NCBI GenBank assembly: GCA_025355485.1
Contig: JANXZP010000063.1
Location: forward strand, 1-6,687
From: Pseudomonadota bacterium
GTDB lineage: Bacteria; Pseudomonadota; Gammaproteobacteria; Xanthomonadales; Xanthomonadaceae
Direction of reading: 5' to 3'
Length of the DNA stretch: 6,687 nucleotides
A program made the position numbers and the translations under genes. This document shows, one piece after another, positions 1-6,123 of this stretch. The notes under the pieces are model-generated. The model ran no database searches. It was not told the DNA's origin and saw nothing but the letters and a program-made list of their open reading frames with translations. Position 1 is the first letter of the stretch, and every line of letters starts with the position of its first letter.

Positions 1-561
1 GGTCACGGCGGTATCGGCCATGCCCGAGCGCACCATGTGGAAGGCCTGCGCCATCGCGTGGTTCGCCGATGCGCAGGCGCTCGACACCGCGAACGCCGGG
101 CCGCGCAGGCCGAACTCGATGCAGACCTGGCTGGCCGGCGCGTTCGCCATCAACCGCACGATGGTCAACGGATGCAAGCGCGGATTGTTTTCCGCATAGA
201 GGCGCCGCGAAGCCTGGTCGTTGGTGTTCTCGCCGCCGACGCCGGTGCCGATGATCACCGCCGTCGTGTCGCCTAGGCCATCGGCGCGGAAATCGAGGCC
301 CGATTGCGCGACCGCTTCGCGCGCAGCGACCAGCGCGAACTGCGAGACGCGGTCGAGCAGGATCAGTTTCTTCTCGTCGAAGTGTTTCAGCGGATCGAAG
401 TCGCGCACTTCGGCGGCGATCGGCGCCTTCAGCAGCTCGGGTTGCACCGCCGAAATCGTGGCGATGCCGCTGCGGCCTTCGCGCATCGCCTGCCAGCACG
501 TAGCCGCGTCATGGCCGAGCGCGCTGATCGAACCCATGCCGGTAATCACGACGCGACGCAT
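1..561 (-). CDS. Beta-ketoacyl-ACP synthase, FabF-like (partial, cut by left edge)
   Basis: N-terminal 187 residues of a condensing enzyme of the KAS I/II (FabB/FabF) family; these are usually about 400-415 residues, so over half lies beyond position 1. These enzymes condense malonyl-ACP with an acyl group held on an active-site Cys in the cytoplasm. The start reads MRRVVITGMGSISALG, the standard family N-terminus. GTGVGG lies near residues 138-143 of the family core, and the nucleophile motif SSACAS places the catalytic cysteine at residue 163. The two catalytic histidines and the lysine would be in the missing part. The ATG at 561 has a GAGG ribosome site 9 bases upstream. It follows the acyl carrier protein gene by 41 bases, so a dedicated ACP/KS pair is likely rather than housekeeping fabF. 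It could instead be one half of a KS/chain-length-factor pair; the presence of the Cys argues that this is the active half. The family is certain; the chain specificity is unknown. Confidence 0.95.
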   Translation of the reverse strand, partial: MRRVVITGMGSISALGHDAATCWQAMREGRSGIATISAVQPELLKAPIAAEVRDFDPLKHFDEKKLILLDRVSQFALVAAREAVAQSGLDFRADGLGDTTAVIIGTGVGGENTNDQASRRLYAENNPRLHPLTIVRLMANAPASQVCIEFGLRGPAFAVSSACASANHAMAQAFHMVRSGMADTAVT

Positions 562-602
562 GTGAATGATCCTCGGGTCGTGCCCAGACGGGATGGCGAT
601 GG

Positions 603-869
603 TCAGGTGGCGCTCGGCGCGGCCGCGTTCTTTTCCACGACCAGCCGCTCGACCGCGGCGACCAGCCCGCGCACGCTTTCGGTGTCGACCGTGGGATCGC
701 GATCCGGAAGGGTGATGCCGAAGCGGTCTTCGAGCTCGAAGATGATCTGCACGATGTCCAGCGAATCGATTTCGAGATCCTTGAGGGTGGACTGAAGGGT
801 GATCTTCTCGACCGGAATGTGCGCTTCCTTGGCGATGATCGCGAAGATCGCGTCCTGGATGTTGTCCAT
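603..869 (-). CDS. Acyl carrier protein
   Basis: An 88-residue acidic, helical protein with the phosphopantetheine attachment motif IDSLD; Ser36 is the expected 4'-phosphopantetheine site. The residues after it (IVQIIFELEDRFGITL) form the helix-II face that ACPs show to partner enzymes. Length is slightly above the usual 75-85 residues because of an alanine-rich C-terminal tail (roughly 80-88). It would carry acyl or beta-ketoacyl thioesters in the cytoplasm for the adjacent ketosynthase and possibly for the GNAT-like transferase encoded two genes upstream. The ATG at 869 has a GGAG site about 7 bases upstream that overlaps the stop codon of the preceding membrane-protein gene, and only 3 bases separate the two genes. 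It is not recognisable as the housekeeping AcpP, which normally sits beside fabF and fabG/fabD with a near-invariant sequence. Identification as an ACP is secure; the acyl group carried is unknown. Confidence 0.96.
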   Translation of the reverse strand: MDNIQDAIFAIIAKEAHIPVEKITLQSTLKDLEIDSLDIVQIIFELEDRFGITLPDRDPTVDTESVRGLVAAVERLVVEKNAAAPSAT

Positions 870-872
870 GCG

Positions 873-1316
873 TTACTCCGTGGTGGTCGGTGAGGGCGCG
901 ATGACGGACGCGACCTGCGGCGGTGCGACGGGTTGATCGTGGCCGAGTTGAAGGATACCCGCAACGATGACCGCTGCGCCAAGCAACTGGATCGCACCGA
1001 TCGCTTCATGCAGCACCAGCCATGAGGCGAACATGATCGCAACGAACACGATCGCGCTGGTCGGATACGCGCGCGAGAGATCCGAATGGCGCAGGATCAG
1101 CATCCACACGATGAAGCAGCCGCAATAGCTGGCGATCGCGAGCCACAGCCAGCCCGAGGCTAGCGCCAGCGCGAAGGCATGCGCGGAAAAGTCGAAACCG
1201 CCGGTCGCCTTGCCGGCGAACTTCAGCGAAAGCTGGGTCAGGAGTTCAACCGCGACCAGCGCGATCCACGCCAGGATCAGCGTTTTCGGCGGATGCCGCC
1301 GGGCCGGCGCGTTCAT
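873..1316 (-). CDS. Small four-helix SMR/EamA-like transporter subunit (first of two)
   Basis: A 147-residue membrane protein. Four hydrophobic segments lie at about 13-28, 48-72, 84-102 and 104-122, followed by a Pro/Ala/Thr-rich cytoplasmic-looking tail. The size and four-helix plan match the small multidrug resistance (SMR)/half-EamA class of the drug/metabolite transporter superfamily. That class includes ArnE/ArnF, the pair that flips undecaprenyl-phosphate-aminoarabinose. The segment LSRAYPTSAIVFVAIMFASW corresponds to the third-helix region typical of the fold. Such proteins work only as dimers, and a second similar gene lies in this operon (3340-3708). The start at 1316 is favoured by an AAGG site 7 bases upstream and a 4-base ATGA overlap with the stop of the preceding acyltransferase gene. 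The same frame stays open much further upstream, but that stretch is Arg-rich and lies inside the acyltransferase gene. Substrate unknown; export or flipping of the operon's product is an inference. Confidence 0.85.
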   Translation of the reverse strand: MNAPARRHPPKTLILAWIALVAVELLTQLSLKFAGKATGGFDFSAHAFALALASGWLWLAIASYCGCFIVWMLILRHSDLSRAYPTSAIVFVAIMFASWLVLHEAIGAIQLLGAAVIVAGILQLGHDQPVAPPQVASVIAPSPTTTE

Positions 1317-2446
1317 GCGCGCACCTTGCGCGAGACCGCTTCCGTCGTAGCGCTTCCGCGATGCAGTCCGAGCGCGCGTTCGGCGGTCTTCATGGTGCCG
1401 TCGATTAGCCGGTTGCGGTGCTGGTACCACAGCCAGTTCGGTGACAGCGTGCTGCCCAGTCGCAATTTCTCCTGCGGCAGGCCCTGGCCGCTCTGGTAGG
1501 TGCCGATGCGGTGCTCGATCGCATGGCGCACGTTCTCCATCCAGCTCACGTAGTACAGGTTCAGTTCGCGCGCATGGCGGTAATCCATGCCGATGTACTT
1601 GTCGATCAAGCGCTCGCCGTCGAGCAGCACCAGGTTGAACGCGACCAACGTCTCGCCGAGCCAGTAGCAGACGCAGGAGGCGCGTTCGCCAAGATCGGCG
1701 AGTACGTTGTCGAAAAACTCCGGGGTGAGTTCTTCGAGCTGAATTGAAGCGCGTTCGAGCGTGTTGCGATACAGGCGCGCGATGTCGTCGCGGATGCCGG
1801 TCAGATCGTGCCGCCACTCGATCCGCAGCGCGTCGCGCGTGCGCAGCTTGCGGCGCAGGTCCTTGCGGGACGCGCGGCTGAGTGTCGCCAGGTATTCATC
1901 GATGCTCGCGTACGGCAAGGCGAGCGTGGCGGTCGCCAGGCCGGGCTGGCGGCGCATGCCGCGCGCGCTCAGCGCCCACTCCCACAACGCCGATTGCGCA
2001 TCGCCGACGTCCTTGACTGCGAGCAGGCGTGCGCCGTGTTGTTCGGCCTGGGCTTCGCTGCCGTCGAGGATCAGCGTGAGCATGCGCAGCCGATCGGCCT
2101 GCGTGCTGTGTGGCGCAAAACCGGCATGGCAGGTTTCGCCGACCGGCGAACCCAGCGCGAGCATGCGCGGGCGCAGTAGCGCCGGCGCCGCGCACGCGAG
2201 CGCGCCGACGACACGGCGAAGATAGCCGTCCAGCGTGGTGTCCAGCCGATAGGCGGTGAGGAAGGCCGGCACCGCCGCGCGCAGTTCGCCATCGACGCGT
2301 ACGCCGAAATACAACCACTCGAATCCGTCAAGCCGTGCGCGCTCGGTCGCGCGGTAGTAGGTCCAGTCTTCGAGCTCACCAGGAAACAGGCGGTTCCATT
2401 CGTCCGCCAGGAACTCCTCGATCGTGCTCGCGACGACCAATTCCAT
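1313..2446 (-). CDS. FemAB/GNAT-like acyltransferase ('peptidoglycan biosynthesis' family)
   Basis: A 377-residue soluble protein resembling the large double-GNAT proteins related to FemAB and to the DUF482-type family loosely annotated as peptidoglycan biosynthesis proteins. Visible landmarks are a basic block ASRKDLRRKLR (192-202), the second-domain core YWLGETLVAFNLVLLDGERL (261-280), YIGMDYRHARELNLYYVSW (284-302), and YQSGQGLPQEKLRLGSTLSP (317-336), which occupies the region where these proteins bind the acyl donor. Family members transfer acyl or aminoacyl groups from CoA, tRNA or ACP to amines. With an ACP and ketosynthase in the same operon, acyl-ACP as donor is a reasonable inference, as in the N-acyl amino acid synthases and OlsB. 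The start codon overlaps the upstream esterase stop (TGATG), and its own stop overlaps the next start (ATGA), so translation is probably coupled on both sides. The ribosome site is weak, consistent with coupling. No signal peptide. Donor and acceptor cannot be read from the sequence. Confidence 0.8.
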   Translation of the reverse strand: MELVVASTIEEFLADEWNRLFPGELEDWTYYRATERARLDGFEWLYFGVRVDGELRAAVPAFLTAYRLDTTLDGYLRRVVGALACAAPALLRPRMLALGSPVGETCHAGFAPHSTQADRLRMLTLILDGSEAQAEQHGARLLAVKDVGDAQSALWEWALSARGMRRQPGLATATLALPYASIDEYLATLSRASRKDLRRKLRTRDALRIEWRHDLTGIRDDIARLYRNTLERASIQLEELTPEFFDNVLADLGERASCVCYWLGETLVAFNLVLLDGERLIDKYIGMDYRHARELNLYYVSWMENVRHAIEHRIGTYQSGQGLPQEKLRLGSTLSPNWLWYQHRNRLIDGTMKTAERALGLHRGSATTEAVSRKVRA

Positions 2447-3279
2447 CAGACTGCCCGCAATACCGATGATGCGCCGACGCAGCGTGAGAAGAAGTCCGCC
2501 GAACGCGCGACGACTTCGCGATGCTCCTGGTCCACCGTCACCATGTGGTAGCTGTTATGCAGCAGCATCGTTTCGACCTCGGCGCCGACGCGCCGCTCGA
2601 CGATCTGCGCGTTGCGCACGCTGGCGACATCGTCGTTCGCCGCATGCACGACCAGGCACGGCGCGCGCACCCGGCCGAGCTGTTTGCGCACGCGCGACGA
2701 GAGGCGATAGAACTCCGCGAGCGACGGCCACGGATTTCCCGGCAATCCCGCTGCCGCGCTGTCGCCGTCGAGCATGCTGCCGGCGATGCGCTGGCGTACG
2801 CGTTCGCACTTGATGCCGTACGGCGGTTTTTCCATGAATTTCTGCTTGCGCCCGATCCCCAGGCGCATCGCTAGCGGCAGCATGAAGGAGAGTTTCGCGA
2901 TGCGTGGAATCGTCCAGCCATCGTAGGCGAAGGTGGTGCCGTACAGCGCGAGGCCATCGACCTGCTCGGGCCGCTCTGCCGCAAGTTTCAGCGCCAGCAG
3001 CGCGCCCATCGACAGGCCGCCGACGAACATCCGGTCGACTTGGCCGGCGAGGCGATCGGCCGCCTCGGTCACGCTGCGATACCAGTCGCGCCAGCCGGTC
3101 GCGAGCAGGTCGGCCTCGTCGCCGCAATGGCCGGCGAGTTGCATCCCGAGCACGCTGAAGCCGGCGCGATGCAGGCCCTTGCCAACGAAGCGCATCTCGG
3201 TCGGCGTACCGGTCAGGCCGTGGATCAGCAACACGCCGTCGCGACCGCCGGGGAGGAAGAATTCGCTGGATTTCATCAT
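2446..3279 (-). CDS. Alpha/beta hydrolase (carboxylesterase / monoacylglycerol lipase type)
   Basis: A 277-residue serine hydrolase resembling the Est30-type carboxylesterases and bacterial monoacylglycerol lipases. The oxyanion-hole strand LLIHGLTGTPTEM (about 17-29) is followed by the nucleophile elbow GGLSMG with Ser90. The acid residue lies in HAANDD (Asp216 or Asp217) and the catalytic His245 in NSYHMVTVDQE. The triad is complete, so an active esterase, thioesterase or lipase is expected. There is no signal peptide, so it is cytoplasmic. I chose the ATG at 3279 because GGAG lies 6 bases upstream; a TTG at 3294 would add five residues but would swallow that site. An ATG at 3276 is also possible. 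The stop overlaps the next gene's start by one base. In this setting it could hydrolyse an acyl thioester or ester intermediate, trim the product, or remove mis-loaded acyl groups; that role is inferred. Hydrolases of this general type also accompany ACP and FemAB genes in exosortase-A loci. Confidence 0.9.
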   Translation of the reverse strand: MMKSSEFFLPGGRDGVLLIHGLTGTPTEMRFVGKGLHRAGFSVLGMQLAGHCGDEADLLATGWRDWYRSVTEAADRLAGQVDRMFVGGLSMGALLALKLAAERPEQVDGLALYGTTFAYDGWTIPRIAKLSFMLPLAMRLGIGRKQKFMEKPPYGIKCERVRQRIAGSMLDGDSAAAGLPGNPWPSLAEFYRLSSRVRKQLGRVRAPCLVVHAANDDVASVRNAQIVERRVGAEVETMLLHNSYHMVTVDQEHREVVARSADFFSRCVGASSVLRAV

Positions 3280-3339
3280 GTTCGACTCCGACAAGGCTGC
3301 GTACTTACGTTCATTCGTTCGATGTGGAATGACTTCATC

Positions 3340-3708
3340 TCAATGCACCTGCGGCCAGCTCACCAGCGCGACGCCGACCGCGATGGTGCAGGTGGCGCGC
3401 CACTGGCGGGCGCTGACGCGTTCCTTGAGGATCGCGCGGCTGGCCAGAACCACGCCGCAGTACGACAGCGCGGCGAACGCGAATGCGAGGTTCAGCGGCG
3501 CCAGCGACAGCGCGGCGAACCAAAGCACGAATTCGAGCACATACACCGCGATGCCGACTCCGATCCACGGCGAGCTGGCGAGCCTGCGGAAGAATCCTGC
3601 CACGCCGTCGTCGAACGCCGCGTCGTCGCCCGCCATGCCGAGCTTGAAGCTGACCTGCCCGGTCACGTCGCAGACCACCGAACCCAGCAGCAGCAGGAAC
3701 ATCAGCAT
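3340..3708 (-). CDS. Small four-helix SMR/EamA-like transporter subunit (second of two)
   Basis: A 122-residue membrane protein with four hydrophobic segments at about 2-20, 47-69, 73-93 and 103-119. The middle region SLAPLNLAFAFAALSYCGVV has the Pro and small-residue pattern of SMR and ArnE/ArnF-type half transporters, and LKERVSARQW is the usual cytoplasmic loop before the last helix. It resembles the other small transporter of this operon (873-1316) in size and layout but is clearly divergent in sequence, suggesting a heterodimer rather than a recent duplication. The start at 3708 gives a 7-base overlap with the upstream arginase-like gene and has GAAGG 10 bases upstream. An ATG two codons later (3702) overlaps that stop as TGATG and is an equally credible coupled start. 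Sixty bases separate its stop from the esterase start, and I see no convincing promoter or terminator there. Function as a lipid or metabolite flippase/exporter subunit is inferred. Confidence 0.82.
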   Translation of the reverse strand: MLMFLLLLGSVVCDVTGQVSFKLGMAGDDAAFDDGVAGFFRRLASSPWIGVGIAVYVLEFVLWFAALSLAPLNLAFAFAALSYCGVVLASRAILKERVSARQWRATCTIAVGVALVSWPQVH

Positions 3709-4628
3709 GTGCGCGCGGCCTTCTCGATGGTGGACAACAATTGCCGGTTGACTTCGGCGTTGCGCGCCAGCGCGGATGCGTCCGGCGGCGCGCGGCGTGG
3801 CTGGTCGCGCCGCACTTCCCAGCGCTTGAGCGCGCTGCTGAACTGCGGCGCGGCGTACTCGCCGCAGATATCCGCGCCGGCGATGCTGTGCCTGCGTCCG
3901 ATCGCCTCGATCAGGCCCAGCAACGCGCGCAGCGGCATCTGGCCCTGGTCCCAATTGCTCACGGCCTCGTCCTCGGGCAGTACGTCCTTGTCGATCGTCA
4001 GCCAGATCGCGTCGGTGGCGATCTGCGACAGGATCGTGCGCGCGGCGAGTTCGGGCGTCATCTCGGCGAGATTGTTCCAGACCAGGTGGCGCGACGCGCA
4101 GCGATACGACGCGCCGTCGCGGATCCGCCGCAACACGCGCGAGGGCGCATGCGACCACGGGAACAGCCGCAGCCGTCCCGATGCGAGCGCCGGCAGGTTG
4201 CCGCCCTTGAGGCCAGGCCAGACCAGGTCGTCGCTGCACGGACCGATCGTGACGATGCGGGCGACTTGTTTCGCACGCAGCGCCTGGTTCACCCACGATC
4301 CGCAGTGCCAGCGGGGCGCGAGCCGCACCCAGTCGGGGTGGTTGTCGAAATGGATCACGGTGACCGGTTCGCGTGCGCGTTCGAGCAACAGCGGCGTGAG
4401 GTGGTGGAAATCGCCCGAACCGACCAGGGTCACCGTGGGGTCGGGATGCGCTGGCGCACTGTGCAGCCGACGCCGCACTTCGGCGATGGCCTTGCGACCG
4501 CTCCACAGCCGCAGCTTCGCCGCGAGGTCGCGCAGGTCGAGCACGCGCACGGATTGCCAGCGCGTGGCGGTCGATTCGCCCGCGTGGCTGTGCACCGAAC
4601 CGTCGAGATCGAGGATCTCAAGATGCAT
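3702..4628 (-). CDS. Arginase/ureohydrolase-fold metallohydrolase
   Basis: A 308-residue protein recognisable as a distant arginase-superfamily member from its metal-binding motifs. GDFHHL gives His75 (arginase GGDHS position), FDNHPDW gives Asp95, His97 and Asp99 (DAHxD), and TIDKDVLPED gives Asp213 and Asp215 (SFDVDxxDP). All six expected Mn-type ligands are therefore present, so a binuclear metal hydrolase is plausible. GADICGEY near 251-258 sits where arginases have a substrate-binding Glu. The N-terminal 65 residues and the region 130-200 do not look like classical arginase or agmatinase, so guanidino substrates cannot be assumed; amide or amidine hydrolysis is equally possible. The ATG at 4628 (MHLEIL) was chosen over a TTG at 4667; it has a modest GGTGG site 6 bases upstream, and the extra residues look non-conserved. 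It is the first gene of the run, 121 bases after the sensor kinase, and overlaps the next gene by 7 bases. No signal peptide or membrane segment. Confidence 0.82.
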   Translation of the reverse strand: MHLEILDLDGSVHSHAGESTATRWQSVRVLDLRDLAAKLRLWSGRKAIAEVRRRLHSAPAHPDPTVTLVGSGDFHHLTPLLLERAREPVTVIHFDNHPDWVRLAPRWHCGSWVNQALRAKQVARIVTIGPCSDDLVWPGLKGGNLPALASGRLRLFPWSHAPSRVLRRIRDGASYRCASRHLVWNNLAEMTPELAARTILSQIATDAIWLTIDKDVLPEDEAVSNWDQGQMPLRALLGLIEAIGRRHSIAGADICGEYAAPQFSSALKRWEVRRDQPRRAPPDASALARNAEVNRQLLSTIEKAARTC

Positions 4629-4749
4629 CGTCGTCCACCGGCGTGAGGTCGTGATGTAGCGCTGCAAGCGCCCGAAATGAGGCCGTACGCTCCACGATCA
4701 TGCAACCGTTGGCGTTAAATCGGTCTGTTGCGCGCAACGCTGCCGGCGT
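4629..4749 (-). promoter_or_regulatory. Intergenic gap between sensor kinase and arginase-like gene; likely operon leader
   Basis: This is the longest non-coding stretch of the window and the only place with room for a promoter for the seven-gene run. It holds a perfect 12-base palindrome GTTGCGCGCAAC at 4727-4738, a looser CAAC-C-GTTG at 4703-4711, and a short inverted repeat GCGCT-GCA-AGCGC at 4659-4671. I find no good -35/-10 pair; TTGCAT (minus strand, ending near 4701) is the best -35-like hexamer but lacks a matching -10. The palindromes could be an operator or could form RNA hairpins. The regulatory role is inferred from position and symmetry only. Confidence 0.35.
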
Positions 4750-4750
4750 T
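4736..4750 (-). terminator. Weak hairpin directly after the sensor-kinase stop codon
   Basis: AACGC and GCGTT form a 5-base-pair stem with a 5-base loop that begins at the last base of the kinase stop codon and abuts the GTTGCGCGCAAC palindrome. There is no clear U-run directly after it, only ATTT about 20 bases on, so it is at best a weak or attenuating terminator and read-through into the arginase-like gene is likely. Confidence 0.2.
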
Positions 4751-6123
4751 CACCCGCGGGTGCCGGCCGCCGGCGCATCCGGCGCCCAGAAACGCAGGCT
4801 CAGCACGGTCGGCTGGGCTGGATCGTCCGCGAGTTCCAGCGCCCAGCCATAGCGCTGGCACAGGCGTCGCAGCATGCCGATGCCGCCGGTCTCGTCCGAG
4901 CGCCGGACGTCCGAACATCGAACGTCCGAGCGTCGCGCATGCAAATCGTGATCGTCGGCGTGTTGCCCGATCGCGTTGCCGGCATCAGCGGTGTGCTCGC
5001 CGATCGAATCCGGAGGTGAGGCCGCGACATCGGCCGATGCCAGCACGATGCCGCGCGCATCGACATCCAGCCGCAGCCGGGCTCCGTACGCGCCGTTCGC
5101 GATGCAGCGGAACAACAGGCGCAGAGCGACCCGCAGCAACTCCGGCGGCGCGTGGATGCGCGCAGCTTCGGCGCAGCGCAGTCCGATCACGATCTGCGCG
5201 CCATCGAGCTGTTCGCGGAATTCGGCGATGACCGAAGCTAGCGCTGAGCCGAGTTCGACGGTCGCGTTCGCGTCGCTCGCTTCGGACGAGCGCGCGATCA
5301 GTAGCAGTGCGTCGAGCAACGTAGCCATCTCGCCCGCGCTGCGTTGCATGCGTTCGATCCGGCCGCGGCCGGGCGCAGCAGGACTCGCGCTCTCGCGAAG
5401 CAGATCCAGGGTGCCCTGCAGCACGCACAACGGCGTGCGCAGTTCGTGGCTGGCATCGGCCGAGAACAACACTTCGCGCTCGATCGCCAGATGCATGCGC
5501 GCGCGGTAGCGGATCAGGGCGTTGGCGAGAGCACCGACTTCGTCGGCACGGTGGTCGATCGCGATCCGCTGCAATTCCGTACCGGGCTCAGGGCTGTCCA
5601 CGTCGTGAGAGAGCCGCAGCACCGGGGCGAGCATGCTGCCGGCGAGCATCCGCCCCAGCCACGCGCCGAGCGCGATGCCGAGCAGGATCATCGCAAGCAG
5701 CTCCTCGGCGAAGCGGCGCTCGCGTTCGGGCGAACTCGGCAGTCCGGCGACCATCGTCACGCGGCCGATCGGCGCGATGCGGATCGCGGCAAACTGGTCA
5801 CGGTCTTCGGGCTCTTCGATCTCATGCACGCCCGGCGCCAGCGCGCGCAAGGCGAGCGGCGAAACCGGCGCCTGGCCGGGACGGTCGATGTACAGGCTTT
5901 TCCACGCGCTGCGCGGCAACCGTGCATCCGGTTCGTTGCCGTGCTGCGCGATCTGCGCGTCCAGTTCGGCGTTCATTTCTTCGCTGATCAGCACGTGCTC
6001 GTAACGCTCGGCGATCTGTTCGGAAACGAACGCCAGGCAAACGCCCACGACGCCACCGAGCGCGGCGCAACACAGCGTCACGCGCATGCGTAGCGTGGTC
6101 TTACGTGGCAGCAGGCTGAACAA
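4750..6123 (-). CDS. Membrane sensor histidine kinase with degenerate ATP-binding domain
   Basis: A 457-residue two-component sensor. Membrane segment 1 is about 15-33, an extracytoplasmic sensing region spans about 34-142, and membrane segment 2 is about 143-162. A HAMP-like linker follows (Pro167, DEVG at 194-197), then the HisKA domain with SADASHELRTPL, phospho-acceptor His226. The C-terminal catalytic domain is odd. The N-box keeps its second Asn (IANGAYG, Asn343), but the first is replaced by Arg339. The G1 box, normally DxGxG, reads DVAAS (365-369). A G2-like GGIGM (413-417) remains. The lid between them contains three copies of a five-residue repeat (RRSDV-type). Kinase activity may therefore be weak, altered or absent. 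The frame is open throughout, so this is not a frameshifted pseudogene. The start is uncertain: TTG at 6123 overlaps the regulator by 23 bases and gives the usual basic N-terminus; ATG at 6087 would start 13 bases after the regulator stop and just before segment 1. It is co-transcribed with the regulator. Confidence 0.88.
   Translation of the reverse strand: MFSLLPRKTTLRMRVTLCCAALGGVVGVCLAFVSEQIAERYEHVLISEEMNAELDAQIAQHGNEPDARLPRSAWKSLYIDRPGQAPVSPLALRALAPGVHEIEEPEDRDQFAAIRIAPIGRVTMVAGLPSSPERERRFAEELLAMILLGIALGAWLGRMLAGSMLAPVLRLSHDVDSPEPGTELQRIAIDHRADEVGALANALIRYRARMHLAIEREVLFSADASHELRTPLCVLQGTLDLLRESASPAAPGRGRIERMQRSAGEMATLLDALLLIARSSEASDANATVELGSALASVIAEFREQLDGAQIVIGLRCAEAARIHAPPELLRVALRLLFRCIANGAYGARLRLDVDARGIVLASADVAASPPDSIGEHTADAGNAIGQHADDHDLHARRSDVRCSDVRRSDETGGIGMLRRLCQRYGWALELADDPAQPTVLSLRFWAPDAPAAGTRG
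4893..4937 (-). repeat. Three tandem 15-base units inside the sensor-kinase gene
   Basis: The heptamer CGTCCGA recurs at 4893, 4908 and 4923, an exact 15-base period. The first and third units share the ten bases CGTCCGAGCG. The period is a multiple of three, so on the minus strand it encodes three successive five-residue units (RRSDV, RCSDV, RRSDE; about residues 397-411) in the ATP-lid region of the kinase. Copy-number change would alter the length of this loop by five residues without breaking the frame. Confidence 0.85.

Noticed and set aside
1317..1817. Upstream extension of the first SMR-like gene's frame
   Set aside because: The stretch is Arg-rich, lacks hydrophobic or conserved segments and lies inside the FemAB-like gene; a ribosome site and ATGA overlap support the start at 1316.
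1..3279. Exosortase-A/PEP-CTERM associated locus
   Set aside because: It shares ACP, FemAB-like and hydrolase types, but no exosortase, AMP ligase, glycosyltransferase or PEP-CTERM protein is visible in the window; similarity is suggestive only.
3709..4506. Upstream extension of the second SMR-like gene's frame
   Set aside because: Out-of-frame reading of the arginase-like gene with Arg/Ala-rich composition; the membrane protein begins at 3708 or 3702.
3040..4659. Long plus-strand open frame (539 codons) and others such as 3741-4646
   Set aside because: Arg/Ala/Gly-rich with no recognisable motif, lying antisense to the arginase-like, SMR-like and hydrolase genes whose catalytic motifs are clear; typical antisense shadow in GC-rich DNA.
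4893..4937. Possible CRISPR-like array
   Set aside because: Units are 15 bases, contiguous and in frame within a coding region, without spacers; it is a coding tandem repeat.
4750..6123. Sensor kinase as a frameshifted pseudogene
   Set aside because: The frame is open from start to stop, and the G2-like motif and C-terminus remain in the same frame after the degenerate region, so the motif loss is by substitution rather than frameshift.
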